Assembly: GCA_002197995.1 (NCBI GenBank) | Contig: NGZR01000002.1 | Location: 6,386,001 to 6,450,000 of the forward strand | Length of the DNA stretch: 64,000 bases | Direction of reading: 5' to 3' | DNA from: Gaeumannomyces sp. JS-464 | Lineage: Eukaryota; Ascomycota; Sordariomycetes; Magnaporthales; Magnaporthaceae | Shown: positions 11,638-23,515 of the stretch, piece after piece | Position numbering within the stretch: position 1 is the stretch's first letter | How the letters are laid out: every line of letters starts with the position of its first letter | Position numbers and translations under genes: made by a program | Notes under the pieces: generated by a model | Told to the model about the DNA's origin: nothing | Database searches by the model: none | What the model saw: the letters and a program-made list of their open reading frames with translations, nothing else

Positions 11638-14600
11638 GGGGACTTGGGCGGTCTCGTCTGGCTCTCGGGGCCACGGTCTGGCGGTGAGGCATCTCCTCCG
11701 GTACTCGGACCGGTCCGCAGCAGAGTTGAGGGCCCCTTTCCACTTTGGGTCCCGCCGCTGTTGCTGCGGCCGCTGCCAAAGTAAAGTCTCGCTACGCCAT
11801 TCGGAACCAGAGACCGAAGAGAGCTAGCGCACCTGCGTCTGAGCGCAAGCAGCTCCTGCTCGGACGAGGGCGGGAACAGGGACTGGGTGCCCATGGCATT
11901 GTTGGGGAAGATGGCCCCTCGTAGGGAGCACAAGAGTGGGGGCAGCTTGGCCGGGTTCAGCAAATGGCGGGCGATGGCATGAGAGACGAGCCTAAAGTGG
12001 TCGCACCATGACAGTCAGCTATGAGAAAAGAGAGGATGAGGGAACGGTGCGTGGGGGAGGGCTGGCAAGAAGCGAGTGGGCGAAGAAAGAGCGACATGGG
12101 GCGGCAGGGAGACTCGGTTGAACAAAACGGGCATGTAATATGGAACAAGGGCAACGTTGTGTGGGCACCAATGGATGCATCCCTAGAGCCCTGGCTCGAA
12201 AGAGTTCGAGCGAGAAAGAGAAACAAAGATGCAGAGAAAACGACGGGCGAGATGAAAAGCCAGCGGCAGCGAAGTCGTCGTCGCACACTGTGCAGAAACC
12301 TCGGCTTTCCCTATCTGCTCAGATTCGGTATATGTAGAGAGCAAATAAGAAGACGCGGATGCATTATGCGCAAGCGGCGGGTGCAGGAAGACGGAATGGG
12401 ATTTAGAAGTGTGGGTGGCTGCTGAAGGGAGGGCTGATTGGTTGGTAGTGGGAGTGGGTGGGTGGTAATGAGTTAAACAAGCAGTTCCGTGGTGATGCTG
12501 GTCCAGGGCGATTTCTCGCTCCCCAAAGGACCGCGCATGCGACAGTAAAAAGTGCCGATCGGGCAGAGAGGCCGGTAAGAAACAACGTCCGCCCTGCTGC
12601 CGAGCGAGGCCCAAGACCGGTCATGCTGGAGTGCGACGACATGGCTGGCATGGGCATGGGCGTGGATGCAGGAAAGGAAGTAACTATGCACCACGCGGCG
12701 CTGACTGGCTCTTTCCTACGGCGATGGACGTCGTTCGTTCGGGCAGGCCAGACAGGTGATGAGTTTTGTCAGCGAACACCAGGCCGCCGTTGGAGGGTTG
12801 CAGGCCAAGGCCTGGCGAACCGTGGGTGGGCCGCTCTCCCTCTTGACGGATCCCTGCAGGACGCTGCATGGGACACAGGGGCCCCTGGCCCAGCCCGGCG
12901 CGTAAACAAGGCTCGCGGGTGGCCAGGCCAGGCCCGAGCCCCGCATCGAGTCTGGAGCAATGAAGCTGCAGCATCCGTCGGCCGCCCGCCCATTGGCCTG
13001 CCGCCGGCTGGCTGCGTCGCACCTGGAGAGGAGGACGCCGCCGGTGCTTGCCCTTCCTGGCTCCATGCCGTGCCTGCTGGGGCTCCACTGCAGGGGTACT
13101 TGCTTCGGGCGACGACGTCCGCCGGCCTTTTAGCCTGGAGACTGCTTTTGGCCGCGGATTGGCGGGCGCGCACGTCGCGTCGCGAACCCCCGTGACGCAT
13201 CATGGCAGAATAAGAAGGCTATCAAATAAAAAATAAAAAAATAAAAAGCAATTCGGAGAAGCGACGGATGCCATGTGAACGTGCTCATGATGGAATGGCA
13301 CTCGGTCTCTTGGGAAGAGTGAGGGGGAGTGTGCATGAGCGAGCGAGCGAGCGAACGAGCGAGGGTTGGTGCGGGCGAGTGAGAAAGAGGGTGGACTTGA
13401 GTGAGTGGTGTGTGGCCCACTGGCGGAGATGAGAAGCGGCTTGCTTCGTTGAGCCAGCCACAGGATAACTGTCACTGGGCGGCCCTTCCACCTCATCTCC
13501 ACCCCTTCTTCACATCCCCGCCATGTCCGTACGCTGGCGGAAACCGATACGCACGAGGGCGAGAGGGTGTGAAGGAAATGACTGCATGAATTGGGGTGGG
13601 AAGAAAGCGGGAAATCGCGATCAGAGCATATGAATGGAGGAAACCGGGAGGTCCAGTGACCTCGGCTGCATGCAGCGTCGCCGGCTGTGAATGCAGGAGG
13701 GCGCGCACACAAACGGAGGAGGAGGGGCGTGAGAGGGACAAGAAGATGACGGGCTGCATGTATGTCCTACCTGTCCACGGGGCCGTCGAGGCCGGCCAGC
13801 TGGCCAGGGCCCGTGATGGCCATCCACTGGGCCAGCGAGAGGCAGCCGCGGAGCCAGGGCATGCGCGCCTCCACCTCAAGCAGATTCGACGCTGCCGTCC
13901 AGATCCTGAAGGCGGCCACGGGCACCTTGGTCCTGGGGCGCCGAGGCTGCGGCGCCTTCTCTGCTGTAGCTGGAGATATGGCGTCTCCACCGCCCATGGC
14001 GCTGTGACTGCAGCCTCTTTGCGGCCGTGACTGGCCGCCGCAACACCCAGGCGAGATGGAACCGAACGGTAGGTGGCCAGGGTCACGACCAGGGCACGCA
14101 GGAGCGCAAAGGCGAGAAACCCTGTGTTCACAATGGACCAAAATAGCTGCTGAGGCGACACGGCCCAGCCAGCGGCTGTCGGCCTAGACTTTGGTGCCGT
14201 GGCTGCTACCGTTGGTGCTCTAGTTGTGGTTGGTGTTGCCGTTGATTCCCCGTTTGGCGTTGGAGGTGTTGGTGCCCTCGCGTCCGAGGCGAGCGCAGGG
14301 GTGGTGGCGGCATCAGGGCAAGTCTTCTCCTCGCCCTTTCCCCGCGCCAGCGACGCCATGATTTCCCAAATTAGCCACGGCTCCGACAGTTTCCTGGCGA
14401 CCACTCCCCCGATGATTAGCTCAGAAAGGATCTGGCCAACCAGGGGCGTCAGGCACGGGTTCTCCAGGTCCTCGGTGGGGAGCAGGACCGCTAGCACGCC
14501 CTCGACGAGCAGCTGGCGATAGGCAGACTCGTTGGCTGCCTGCTCCTCGGCGGCGGCTTCGTCGGAGGGGACGGGCGATAGGGCGGGGGCTGGCCACAGC

Positions 14601-15371
14601 GAATGGTAGACATGGCGAGGGTTCGCATCGAGCGGGGGGAGGACTATTGGCCTGTGGGCAACGCGATATGCTAGCGAGGCATGGTCCGTCGGTCAGCCGT
14701 CTGGTGCGGGCAGCCAAGACATGCATTATCCAAAACACGCATCAGCCGGCCAGCCGGCTAGCACACGCACCATCGATGTGCCTGCTCAATAGCTCGGGCA
14801 GCTCGTCCAGCAGCAGGCTCTCCAGGTCCACCTTTCTCAGCCGCTGCTCGAGGGCGCGCGTGCAGTGGGCGATGATCTGGACGATCTCGGCCACAAAGTC
14901 TTCGTCGGTCGTAATCTTGCCGTACCAGGTCTGGACGAAGTCGCGCAGCACGATGGCGATGATGGCGTAGAGCTGAAGGTCGACGTCGTTGCGGCTGGTC
15001 AGGGGCGGCAGGAGGTCCTCGATGGGCGCCGGGGTGCGGCCCTTGTCGCCGCCGCCCTGCTGCGGACAAAGGGTGCGCCGGATGAGGAGGGTAGTCGCGC
15101 GCTCCGACAGGGGGCCCGATCCTGGCGCGGCTCGTGCGGCCGACCGACGCGGCTGCAGGGGGCCCTTGGGTCGCTGCTGAACGGGCGTGACGGCCTCTTG
15201 CTGGGCCGCGCGGCCCAGCTGCGTCGTCGACCCCCGGCTCTTGCTCCTGCTCGGGCCTGTCGATGCCAGAGACTCAGCGCTGGTGGTGGGCGCGGTCGGG
15301 ACGGCCTTCTTGAGCAGCGGCGTCGGCTCCCTTGGCGGTGGTACTGCGGCTACCACTCCAGCCGTGGCCAT
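11313..15371 (-). CDS. PXA (PX-associated) domain protein
   Basis: Three exons (15371-14771, 14671-13772, 11991-11313) total about 726 residues after restoring one C near 13998. A disordered Pro/Ser/Thr-rich N-terminus of about 110 residues precedes the PXA domain. That domain starts around SERATTLLIRR, continues through the segments near ELPELLSRHID, and crosses the first intron to GVLAVLLPTEDLENP. A hydrophobic helix (FWSIVNTGFLAFALLRALVV) and a conserved C-terminal block follow, interrupted by about twelve glutamines, and the protein ends with VFGDVYCNKHLMYGALELLL. PXA domains occur in endosomal and ER-vacuole contact proteins such as Mdm1 and the sorting nexins 13/14; this protein has no visible PX or RGS domain. 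The start is chosen after a pyrimidine-rich leader. Family identification is good; the cellular role is inferred. Confidence 0.75.
11601..11637 (-). repeat. CTG/CAG trinucleotide repeat coding for polyglutamine
   Basis: About twelve uninterrupted CAG codons on the minus strand within the last exon of the PXA gene. The tract sits in a low-complexity insert (Ser/Gly/Pro-rich on both sides) between two conserved blocks, so length variation should be tolerated. Confidence 0.9.
11992..13771 (-). other. Unusually long intron (1,780 nt) of the PXA gene
   Basis: The donor (CAG then GTAGGA on the minus strand at 13772/13771) and the acceptor (CTTTAG before 11991) join two blocks that read as one protein: ...LAGLDGPVD then RLVSHAIARHLLNP. 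The resulting codon phase is exact. Nothing inside resembles an exon of the same family. The interval contains a GAGC tandem repeat at 13337-13364 and GC-rich plus-strand reading frames of no recognisable family. Almost all other introns in this window are shorter than 250 nt. Confidence 0.65.
13337..13364. repeat. GAGC/GAGCGA tetranucleotide repeat
   Basis: Six to seven tandem GAGC-like units, with one GAAC variant, lying inside the long intron of the PXA gene. Confidence 0.85.
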
Positions 15372-15848
15372 GGCAGGCGGCAGGCAGACAGACAGGCAGA
15401 CAGACAGACAGACAGACAGACTCCTTGGCTGCTCTGCTAGACGATGCGGGGAAGACGGCGGGGTATGTTTTTGGGGACTGGCCGACAACAAATGCTTGCT
15501 GCTGGGCGGCGTCGACAGCGGCCCGTTGCAGTCGGCGTGGGCGGTTGACGTCGGTCGTTGTTCAGTTAGTGCAGGGGAGAGAACTTATGCGCATGTGGCC
15601 ATCGCGTGGCCAAGATGATTAATTGAGTCAGGAATCCATAGCACGGGCCTTCCCGCACAGTGGCGGCAGTGGGTGCCCGTAGTGGGGCTCATCCGTTTCT
15701 CAGGCCAACACTCAATTGACCCAGGTCGGTGAGTCGTGAATAGGTGCAGCAGCAATTGATCAAGAAGTCGCACGTTGGATGGTCAAAGCGACAAAGCAAA
15801 ATCATGTTTGTTGCTTATTCAACCCTTCTACACTCAGCAAACGCATCT
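15372..15848. other. PXA gene leader and intergenic spacer, with CAGA repeat
   Basis: About 480 bases separate the PXA start codon from the stop codon of the MFS gene; both genes are on the minus strand. Immediately upstream of the start (15379-15421) is a tandem CAGA/CAGG repeat, read as a TCTG pyrimidine-rich leader on the coding strand. The remainder must contain the MFS 3' end and the PXA promoter. No gene seen. Confidence 0.65.
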
Positions 15849-17876
15849 TCAAGACCGCTCCTCGTCCATCTTGCCCTTCTCGTCCGGCACGATGGTCTTC
15901 ATCGCGACGACACTGCCCGAGTCGCCTTCAATCGCCTGTGAATTCCGTCTGGGCCCGAAGGACAGCCTCCCTGGCTGCGTCAGCCTCCGCTCAAGCGTCC
16001 TCCGCCTCTCCAGCTCGTCCGCCTCCTCAACCGCCTCGTCCTCATTCACAATCTCGTTGTTGGCGCGCATCCTTCGCAGCACGTCGGCTGCCTCGGCTGC
16101 GTATTTGCACTTCAACCGGATTGCCCCGCCATACTTCCAGAACAAGAACGGAAACGGCAGGCAGGCGAGAGCCAGGAACGCCGGCACCGAGCTGGCCCAG
16201 TGGATGCCCAGGCTCTTGTACATTTCTATTTGGTAACGCGAGACACGTGTCAGCATAGCACACCCAGTACAGCCTATCTGATATGCCCAACTTACCTGAT
16301 GTGAAGAGAGGAAAGGCCGCGCCACAAAGAGAGCGCAGCACGCTGTTGGCAGCAAGCACAGATGCCGCGAAAACGACATACGAGTCGATCAGATAGTTCT
16401 GTTGATTTGTCTTGTCAGTCGGTCTATCCGGCAACTGATGCATGCCACGCGAGCCAGAGACAACTTACAAGGAGCGACAGGAACACCAGCACGAGACCCG
16501 CGGCGAACACGCCCGAGCCGATGATGGGGACAATGAAGTGTACCTCCGGACCGTTGGTCCAGGCGAACCAGAACAGCCCGATGGGTAACAGGACCGAGCC
16601 GATGATGGCGGGCGGCAGACGAGCCTCCGGGGGCACATCGCCGTCGCACTCTTTGACGAGCCTGGCATAGCGTCGGTTGTCAAAGATGGCGTAGGCGACC
16701 GAGAGCATCATGCCGACGGCGATACCGGTGAAGGCCAGGCCGCCCACTCCGACGCTCCAACCGCGGCCCTGCTGGAACACAATTGGGAAAGCCGGGAACA
16801 TCATGTACAGGGTCCCGTACACAAGGGCCATATAAATGGTGGTCAGAAATACGATGGGCTCGCGGAACAGCAGCACCCATGGCCGCGACAGCGCCACCTT
16901 GAACCTGCCCATCACGCTCTGCTTGGGCTGGAGCGTGTCCGGCAGTGAGACGTGCACCTTGCCCGTCAATTTGGTGAGCTTGTCGGCCCGCTTGCGCAGA
17001 AGCACCGGAGCATACGTCTCGGGCACAAGTAGCGAGACGGCGATCCAGAGGAGGCCCGTGAAGGCCGCCATCAGGCCCTCCACCCATCGCCAGCCGGCCG
17101 CCTGCGCCAGAAAGCCGCTGGCGATGGGTCCCACCGAGGGCCCTAGGAACGGTGCTGCAGCAAACACGGCGGTCGCGAGGCCGCGCTCCTCAGCGTCGAA
17201 CATGTCGGCGAGCACGCCACCGGAATTGGTCAGGGGCGACGACCCGAAGGCGCCTGCGAAGAAGCGGAGCACAATCAGACCCGCCATGCTGGGTGACGCC
17301 GCAGCCCCAGCGTTTAAAGCAGTCAGGGCAAAGTAGGTCGCGAAGAACAGGATCTGCCTGCCATAAAACTCTGCATCACACGGGAGTGTCAGCTTCACGC
17401 CGGAGAAGAAGACCAGAGCTGTGGGACAATCAAAAAGACTGACCAGACAGAGGCGCCCAGAGCAGAGGGCCGACGGCGAAGCCGACGATGAATAATGAAA
17501 TGCCGAGGATGGTGACTTCGGGGGAGACGTGGAACTCGCGGATGATGTCGGCTACACCACCCGAATAGGCTGAGCTCGCGAAGGAGACGGCCAAGGTAGC
17601 AAATGCGTGGAGTATGGTGAAGCACCATTTCTTCCCGCGGGGAAAGTTCATGGCATTGTGAGGGTCGTCGGGCAGGAAGTCGACAACAAAAGGCGATTGC
17701 TCGGTGCCGTGGCCCGCGTATGAGTGGTTCAGTGTCAGGGAGTTGACGCCGGCAGGGGCCGTCACGAGCTCCCAGTTGGACACCATCAACTCCTTCCGGC
17801 GGAGGGACTCGCTGTCCAGCCCGGCCTCGGTGGCCGTGATGGACGACGCCGACGAGTCTGGCCGTCTGTCGGCCAT
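15849..17876 (-). CDS. MFS transporter, DHA1 drug:H+ antiporter / polyamine type
   Basis: Four exons (17876-17444, 17370-16469, 16398-16296, 16225-15849) give an uninterrupted 604-residue protein. The first ~85 residues are hydrophilic and end with DPHNAMNF, typical of fungal DHA1 carriers. Twelve hydrophobic segments follow: the first transmembrane block starts at [12 protein letters not shown], and the motif between TM2 and TM3 reads APLSEFYGRQ across the first intron. The NYLIDSY motif near residue 446, also at a splice site, is characteristic of the Tpo1/Flr1-like DHA1 branch that exports drugs, polyamines or fungal metabolites. The C-terminal tail after the last helix is long and charged. 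It sits alone, with no biosynthetic cluster next to it, so the substrate cannot be deduced. The splice sites preserve frame without correction. Confidence 0.9.
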
Positions 17877-20354
17877 GGCGTGATGTTAGTGTGCAGGCGA
17901 GCCCGGACACACACGGTGCAAAGCACACAAGCCTTGTGCCGTTGCGTACTCTCACAATGAGAGAAGAGGGCGCGACCAGGAAAGGGGCTATATGAATGTA
18001 TCGCCCTACCAACCTAGGTCGACGATGAAGTGCCGCGAATGGATGCGAGCAGGTATGTCTAGGGGAGGGAGGACCCGATGGAACGTTGCTGACAAAGATA
18101 TTAAATATAAAGAAAGGACGACAGTAGGTAGGATGGCGGGGAAGCTCCTGAACGAAAAAGCGAAGACGAGGCTACAAGACCGCCTATGTAGTCTTGTCTT
18201 CGGCAGCTCCGTCCCTTCTTTTCTTTTTTTTTTCCCCCTCTTCCCGTCGATGGCTTTGTTCGCTTGCTAAATGGCGTAATCTCTTCCAAGGATGTGGGTA
18301 GGTGGACAGCAAGGGGACATGTGGGTATGGTACGAACACACACATCTACCTAGATATATACGGACCCATGCGGACTTACGGGCGTGCCTCCACCGTCACG
18401 TTTTCGGGGCGCCGCTGGCACGGCAAGTTGTAGGACCCCGATGCGACAAAAAAAAAAAAAAAAAAAAAAAAGGAGCCGCACTCGGGCGTACGAACCATGG
18501 CGGGACGGCGGGTTCGAGCCGGGCTACCCAGGCAACGCTGGGAACACAAGACGCTGGTGATGATAACTCATAGCACATACGGCTGGCAGATCCCGGGCTC
18601 GAGAGGGGCAGCTACAGCTAGCGTATGTCAAGCGGCACAGCGGGTGGGTGCGTGTGCCAGGACCACTGTCCACCGGTCTTCGGGAATAGGAACTGGAGTT
18701 AAAGAAGAAGAAGGGAGCAAGGGCAGATTGCGACCGGGATATTAGCAGCCCAGCGTGGGTCGACTCTGGAGCGTCTTTGGGGTGGAGCTGGTGCCGCTAT
18801 TGCCGAGGCACACCCATCGACGTTGGTGTCTGTGGCAAAAGGGGCCCCCTGGCCAATTGGTGACATTGGCCCGCTTCTCTGACGGATTTTTCCATGCATG
18901 TAGAAACCCGACTATCTGTATTGACCTGCACTGACGTGCAAGAGATGGAGATGTGGCGCCTACTTACACCAGTCAGCAGCACAAACACAGGCGGGCAGCC
19001 TTGCAGGTTGGTGACCCTACATGTGTGCCCTGGAGATACAGACTCGACAGCCTACCTACCTAAAGGCGATATTTGATACCGGCTCGGTAGGTGTCCACTT
19101 GGTTGGTACTCGGTTTTCGGCCCAACCCATCTTGTTTCCAACAACCCCTTCCAAGCGCTTGACTCAATCAAGCTCCATTCAGGGCCGATGCGAGCATAGG
19201 GCTTGATAAACACAGTGTGCCCTGACCAAGTTATATGCAAGTCCGTAGGTAAAATCCGCGCTACCGGCGGGCTAGACGCTTCAGACAGAGTTTGCGGCTT
19301 CTGCCGCCCATGACGCATGTACACACACACATACCTACACTGTTGAACCGAACCCGGAATCGGAAAAGGCTACAGGTATTTATGTGCAGACACGGCGGAG
19401 ACAACCCGGCCTGGGAGGAAGGAGGCGGAGTAGATCCTCACGCTTACACGAATATACTATCGAGTCCCGTGTGCTCGCTCGTGTCCTAGTCACGAAACAG
19501 CACCGCACCGCCGCACCCAAGCGCCCGCCTTCTGGGCTGGGACCTCGGCTTGACAAACAGCTTGCTGGTCTTCGACAGGGGTTTTTTTTTTTGGCCGTGC
19601 TGGGGTCCGCTCGTCGGCCCCGCAGATCGAGCACTGGCATCCATGCGAACGACGACGGAGTCGCCGACACGACACCGAACATCTTACAACGGCACCCCGA
19701 CCAAAAAAAAAAAAACGGAACTGACAATTCTTTTTTCACTTACCAAAGCCAGCACCCCAACTCAAATCAATAAATACCAAAGCCACAAAAACAAGAATTG
19801 CGTACTTTTCAACCCTTGAAAAGAAACACGCGTTCAATCTGTTCGTGGTATTTTAATAAACAGACGATTTTTTACTTCTTTTTTTTGTGTTAGCGGTGGT
19901 GGTATTGGTAGGGGAAATTTTATGAGTTCGCGTTTCCTTTCGGCCGGGGTGAACGGTCCATCTCTGGCCCCCGAGTCCGTCCGTATGTCCCAATAAGAAA
20001 CCCCGATCTCCGTGCCTGATTAGACCCCCAGCCCCGTAACGTTCAGTGAGGGCAGTGCACCAATCAACACCACACGATTCAGCACCAGGATAGTGGGCCT
20101 ACTGGGTATTTATCATCACAATCCCGATAATTAATCCAAATTATGGCCGTAACATGAACCGTAACTGCCGGCGTCGACAAATATCCCACAAACACCTCCT
20201 GCTTCCGGGGATTCCAACGGTGCAAATTTCATATTCGGGAGTTTTCTTTTCGTGGTGCAGCTGCGCGTTGAAATATGTGACGACTCCGGTCAGGGGAGGC
20301 TCGATCTACGGGAGCTCGGAGCTCGAGAAGCCCGGGCGGCAATCTGCAAATCCC
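17877..20354. other. Intergenic 2.5 kb with long A tract
   Basis: This holds the MFS promoter and leader and the 3' side of the RCM1 homologue. Notable contents are a T-rich tract near 18222-18235, a run of 24 A at 18448-18471, T and A runs at 19580-19591 and 19704-19714, and TACCTACCTA-type motifs near 19050. The last 600 bases are more AT-rich. I see no conserved coding sequence on either strand. Confidence 0.6.
18448..18471. repeat. Poly(A)24 tract
   Basis: Twenty-four consecutive A residues in intergenic DNA. It is either a long mononucleotide microsatellite or the relic of a poly(A) tail of a retroposed sequence; no retroelement remnant is recognisable next to it. Confidence 0.85.
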
Positions 20355-22156
20355 TTAATCGTCAAACCCTCCCCAATCGCTCTCCTCAGAATCTTCCATC
20401 TCGGCCCTGCTGACACTAGCGGTCGTCTGAGTCGCGAGGCAGATTGTGTCAGGGCCCGCGGCGCCGCCAGGCTTGTCCCCGCCGCCGTCCCGGACCAGGG
20501 CTGCTACGAAGAAACCCATGACGCCGTGGCTGTCCCCCTTGTACGCCCGGATGCAGCCCTCTGCCGCGGCCTCCATATATGCGTCGCCCTCGTCCCCGCC
20601 GCAGAACTCGACCCGCCCCGGACCGGCCAGCGTCGCATGCCGTCGACCTGCTCGGCCCTCGTCAGGATCCGCCAGCCACGCTCCCTAGCGACCTCGGAGC
20701 GGAGCGCCGTGAGGACCACGTGCTCGTTCTCCTCGGCGTGCACCGAGCATGTCGAGTACGTGACCCGCCGTGCCGCGGGAAACCGGAGCGCGTGCACCAG
20801 GAGGGTGGACTGGAACGATGACAGCGCGGCGAGCCTAGCCTTGAGATCGGCCTCTGAGGACACCACCGTAGTCTCGCCGTCGTCGTCCACGAGCGTCTGC
20901 CCGACACGGCTGCTATCACCACCACTACCACCAGCGACGTCCCCGTTGTATTCGCCATCATCGCCCCGTTTCCGCTTGCGGTCCCGCTTCCCCTTGGTAG
21001 GATTAAGCTCCGGTTTTGCTCCCCCCTTGGCTCCGGGGGCATTGGGAAGCCGCAGCTCAGGGGCGTCGTCACGGCCGACGATTCCGCTGCCTGAGCAGCT
21101 GGGGTCGAGTAGCAAAGCACCAACGTTCGCATAGAGCGCATCTTCCGGGTCTGCTTTGAGGAAGTCCTTTCCCTTGTTCAGGCACGTGAAGCTGTCTGAC
21201 CCTGCCAGCCTGACCATTTTCTCCAGGGTCATGGCCCGCACGGGATCTTTCTCAAAGGCGTGAATCCTCAGCTGTCCCGTGGAACCGGACGCGGCGCGGT
21301 GGACTCGAGGACGGCGGCGAGGTGGGTGGTTTTGTTCCCGGGCGCCGCGCATGCGTCCAGGGCCTCCCCGTCCTCGGGCCGGGGGTCCAGCAGGTAGGCC
21401 GGGAAGCAGGAGGCCTTGTCCTGTAGGATGATGGCGCCCGACTTGTAGGCATCCTTTTTGATGATCTCGACGCGGCGCGACACAGCAATCAAGTTTGGGA
21501 TGTGCTCGTCGACGTAGATGCCGTCTGGCTTGCCTCGGGCGAGCAGGTCCGGGACCGACGTGGCCCTTGTGAAGCCCGCAAAGGTGGTCTCCAACTCGAC
21601 GGCGAGCGAGGTTTTGAGAGTGTTGATGCGGACCCAGCGCGGGTGGCCTGCGTCGGGCGACGCCGCCTCGTCCATCTCGGCCCTGAGAGACTCGAGCGAG
21701 GGCGCCCTCCTGCGGATGCGCGCCCGGGTGAGCTCGGCCGTGAGCCGGGCCTTGTGGCGCTCCACCGACTGCCGGAGCCCGTGCGAGGCGGGCAGGGCAA
21801 CGCCGCCCTTTGCCAGGAGCAGGTCATGGGCAAGCAGCAACGCAAGAACGGGGGTCAACTTTGTCGCCCCGACGGCGGTACCTCGTCAGCGTCTGGGAAG
21901 CAAAAGCTAGACGCCGGCAACGTACATACACATACGGGCCAGGCAACCTACCTAGGGCTCACCTTGCGCTCGTGCTGCAGCAGCTGGGCATTCTCGACCA
22001 CCTCCTTCAAGACGGAACTCCATTTGCACGTCTCAAAGGCCAGCGCATAGACTTGTGCCGGAGCCGACTTGAGCGTCTTCAGGCGAAACACGCGCGCCTT
22101 GAGGGACCCCCTTCCGAGCTGGCCAAGACGGCGGCCGCCTCATGGTACAGGGACAT
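20355..22156 (-). CDS. RCM1: 25S rRNA m5C methyltransferase, Rcm1/NSUN5 type (three frame breaks)
   Basis: Two exons (22156-21963 and 21858-20355) encode about 566 residues if three missing bases are allowed for: one in C5 at 22107-22111, one near 21284-21300 and one at 20609-20622. Family motifs follow in order: the N-terminal block starting MSLYHEAAAVLAS, the substrate region KSGAIILQDKAS, the SAM-binding motif DACAAPGNKT, motif IV DPSCSGSG (the serine variant typical of NSUN5/Rcm1), and the catalytic motif STCSVH, followed by ENEHVV. A charged Gly/Asp/Lys-rich insert sits after motif IV. The C-terminus reads RAYKGDSHGVMGFF then VAALVRD. In yeast, Rcm1 methylates C2278 of 25S rRNA in the nucleolus. 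The lesions are scattered in GC runs and the motifs are perfectly kept, so I treat the gene as real and the breaks as likely sequencing errors. Confidence 0.85.
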
Positions 22157-23515
22157 GTCCCCGACTGTGAGGTGCCGATTTGGCTTTCCCTACCTATGTC
22201 CGTCAGGTGGGCGTGGCCTCGGTGTAGATACTCGGGGAAGCCTGGAAAAGACGAGCAGAATTCTGGACTTGGCTCGGCGGGAGTGAAAAAGCCCAGCTGC
22301 GGGAGTCTTCTGCGAGGCGAGTATGATATTCGTCCACTAATCACTGTGTGACAAAAGTCGAGAATTTGAAAATGGGGCGCAAATCACGTGGGCCAATCAG
22401 AGACGGCGACAAGGGGCGCTGGGCTGGGGCCTGTGCGTTCTGGGCTTGCCGCAGTCTGTGCAGATCATTTCAATATCACAAGCTTTTTCTGGCCATTGTG
22501 CTTGCAACCAAGCCCCGCATTGCCCCAGGGACCAAGCTGCAGGCAGGATTCGCTTTCAGCGCCTAACTAGCCACTTGGGACGAGAGTAGACGGCAGCTCC
22601 AAGGAAGCTAGAGGAGGCTTTGGTGTCTTGGCGCCGCGGCTCGTTTCCTGGCATGTCGAGGTTGCGCCTTGGCAGAGGCAGAGGGCGCACGCGATCGCCG
22701 GGCGTCCGCGGCCCTGCCCAGGGCGAAGCAGAGAGGCGGAGCCCGCCTGTCTGCTCTGTCATCCCGCCCGCCCCGCGCTGGATGGATGATCCCGGACGGC
22801 ACCCCCATGCGCGCGGGTTTTCGGGTTGTTTCCTCTTTGCCTAGCCTGTTGCTACGCTTGCGTATGGTTCTTGACGCGGCCGCCAGGGACCGCCCCAGCA
22901 CCGCACAGTGAATATCCTATCGTCTCGCCGTGTCGTCGCCTAACAGCACGAGACCAGGAGGGTACATGGCCTTGGCAGGGTAGAGAGCGCTTCTGCTGGT
23001 GTCGCGGCCCCGTCCTCCGGCCTGGCTGTCCCAATAGCGTCCGTGTGAGCAACCAACAGCCGGTGCAGGCTTGGGGTTCCCTCGTCGCATCCAAGGTTGG
23101 CGGCCGGCACCCAGGCCGAGTCAAACGTAACAACCTACATCAAGGAGCCTGTGCTGCTACTGCCCATTGCTGGGCAAGGCACGAGATCTCTCCCATCTCC
23201 TGGCGGCTGCTACTTGCTGCGTTGCCGCCGGCGTTGTCAGGCGGCCCGGGGACTCATCCCAGGGATGGGAAAAAATAACGGCTGGCTAGTGCCTGTCTAA
23301 GCCTAGACCTGCTCGACTTTTCCAGTCTTGCGTATATACCTCTGTACACCCGCGTGTAATCTATTTGACCGCCTTGGTATTTGGTCACGCCTGCCGTCCC
23401 GTCACCCCGGTCTCCGTTTCTGTTGCCTTTTTCTTCCCTCAAATCCCACCCTCTGCCCCCTGGCACGGCCCGAGGTCGGCTACCGAAGTAGGAGCCTCGG
23501 TTCGATAGCCAAGAC
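22157..23515. promoter_or_regulatory. Divergent promoter region between RCM1 and HAK genes
   Basis: About 1.36 kb between two head-to-head genes. The half next to the potassium transporter becomes C/T-rich from about 23390 to 23470, consistent with a transcription start and leader. I see no additional gene and no specific regulatory motif I would defend. Confidence 0.5.

Noticed and set aside
12458..13195. 245-codon open frame on the plus strand inside the long PXA intron
   Set aside because: Arg/Gly/Pro/Ala-rich composition expected of non-coding GC-rich DNA, with no family resemblance. Kept only as a reason to look at transcription inside the intron.
18500..18540. tRNA-like GGTTCGAGCC box
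   Set aside because: A T-loop-like string is present, but no matching A box, acceptor stem or anticodon arm can be folded around it.
21284..21300. Programmed frameshift in RCM1
   Set aside because: No slippery site or stem-loop is evident, three separate shifts of the same sign would be needed, and other genes show the same homopolymer pattern.
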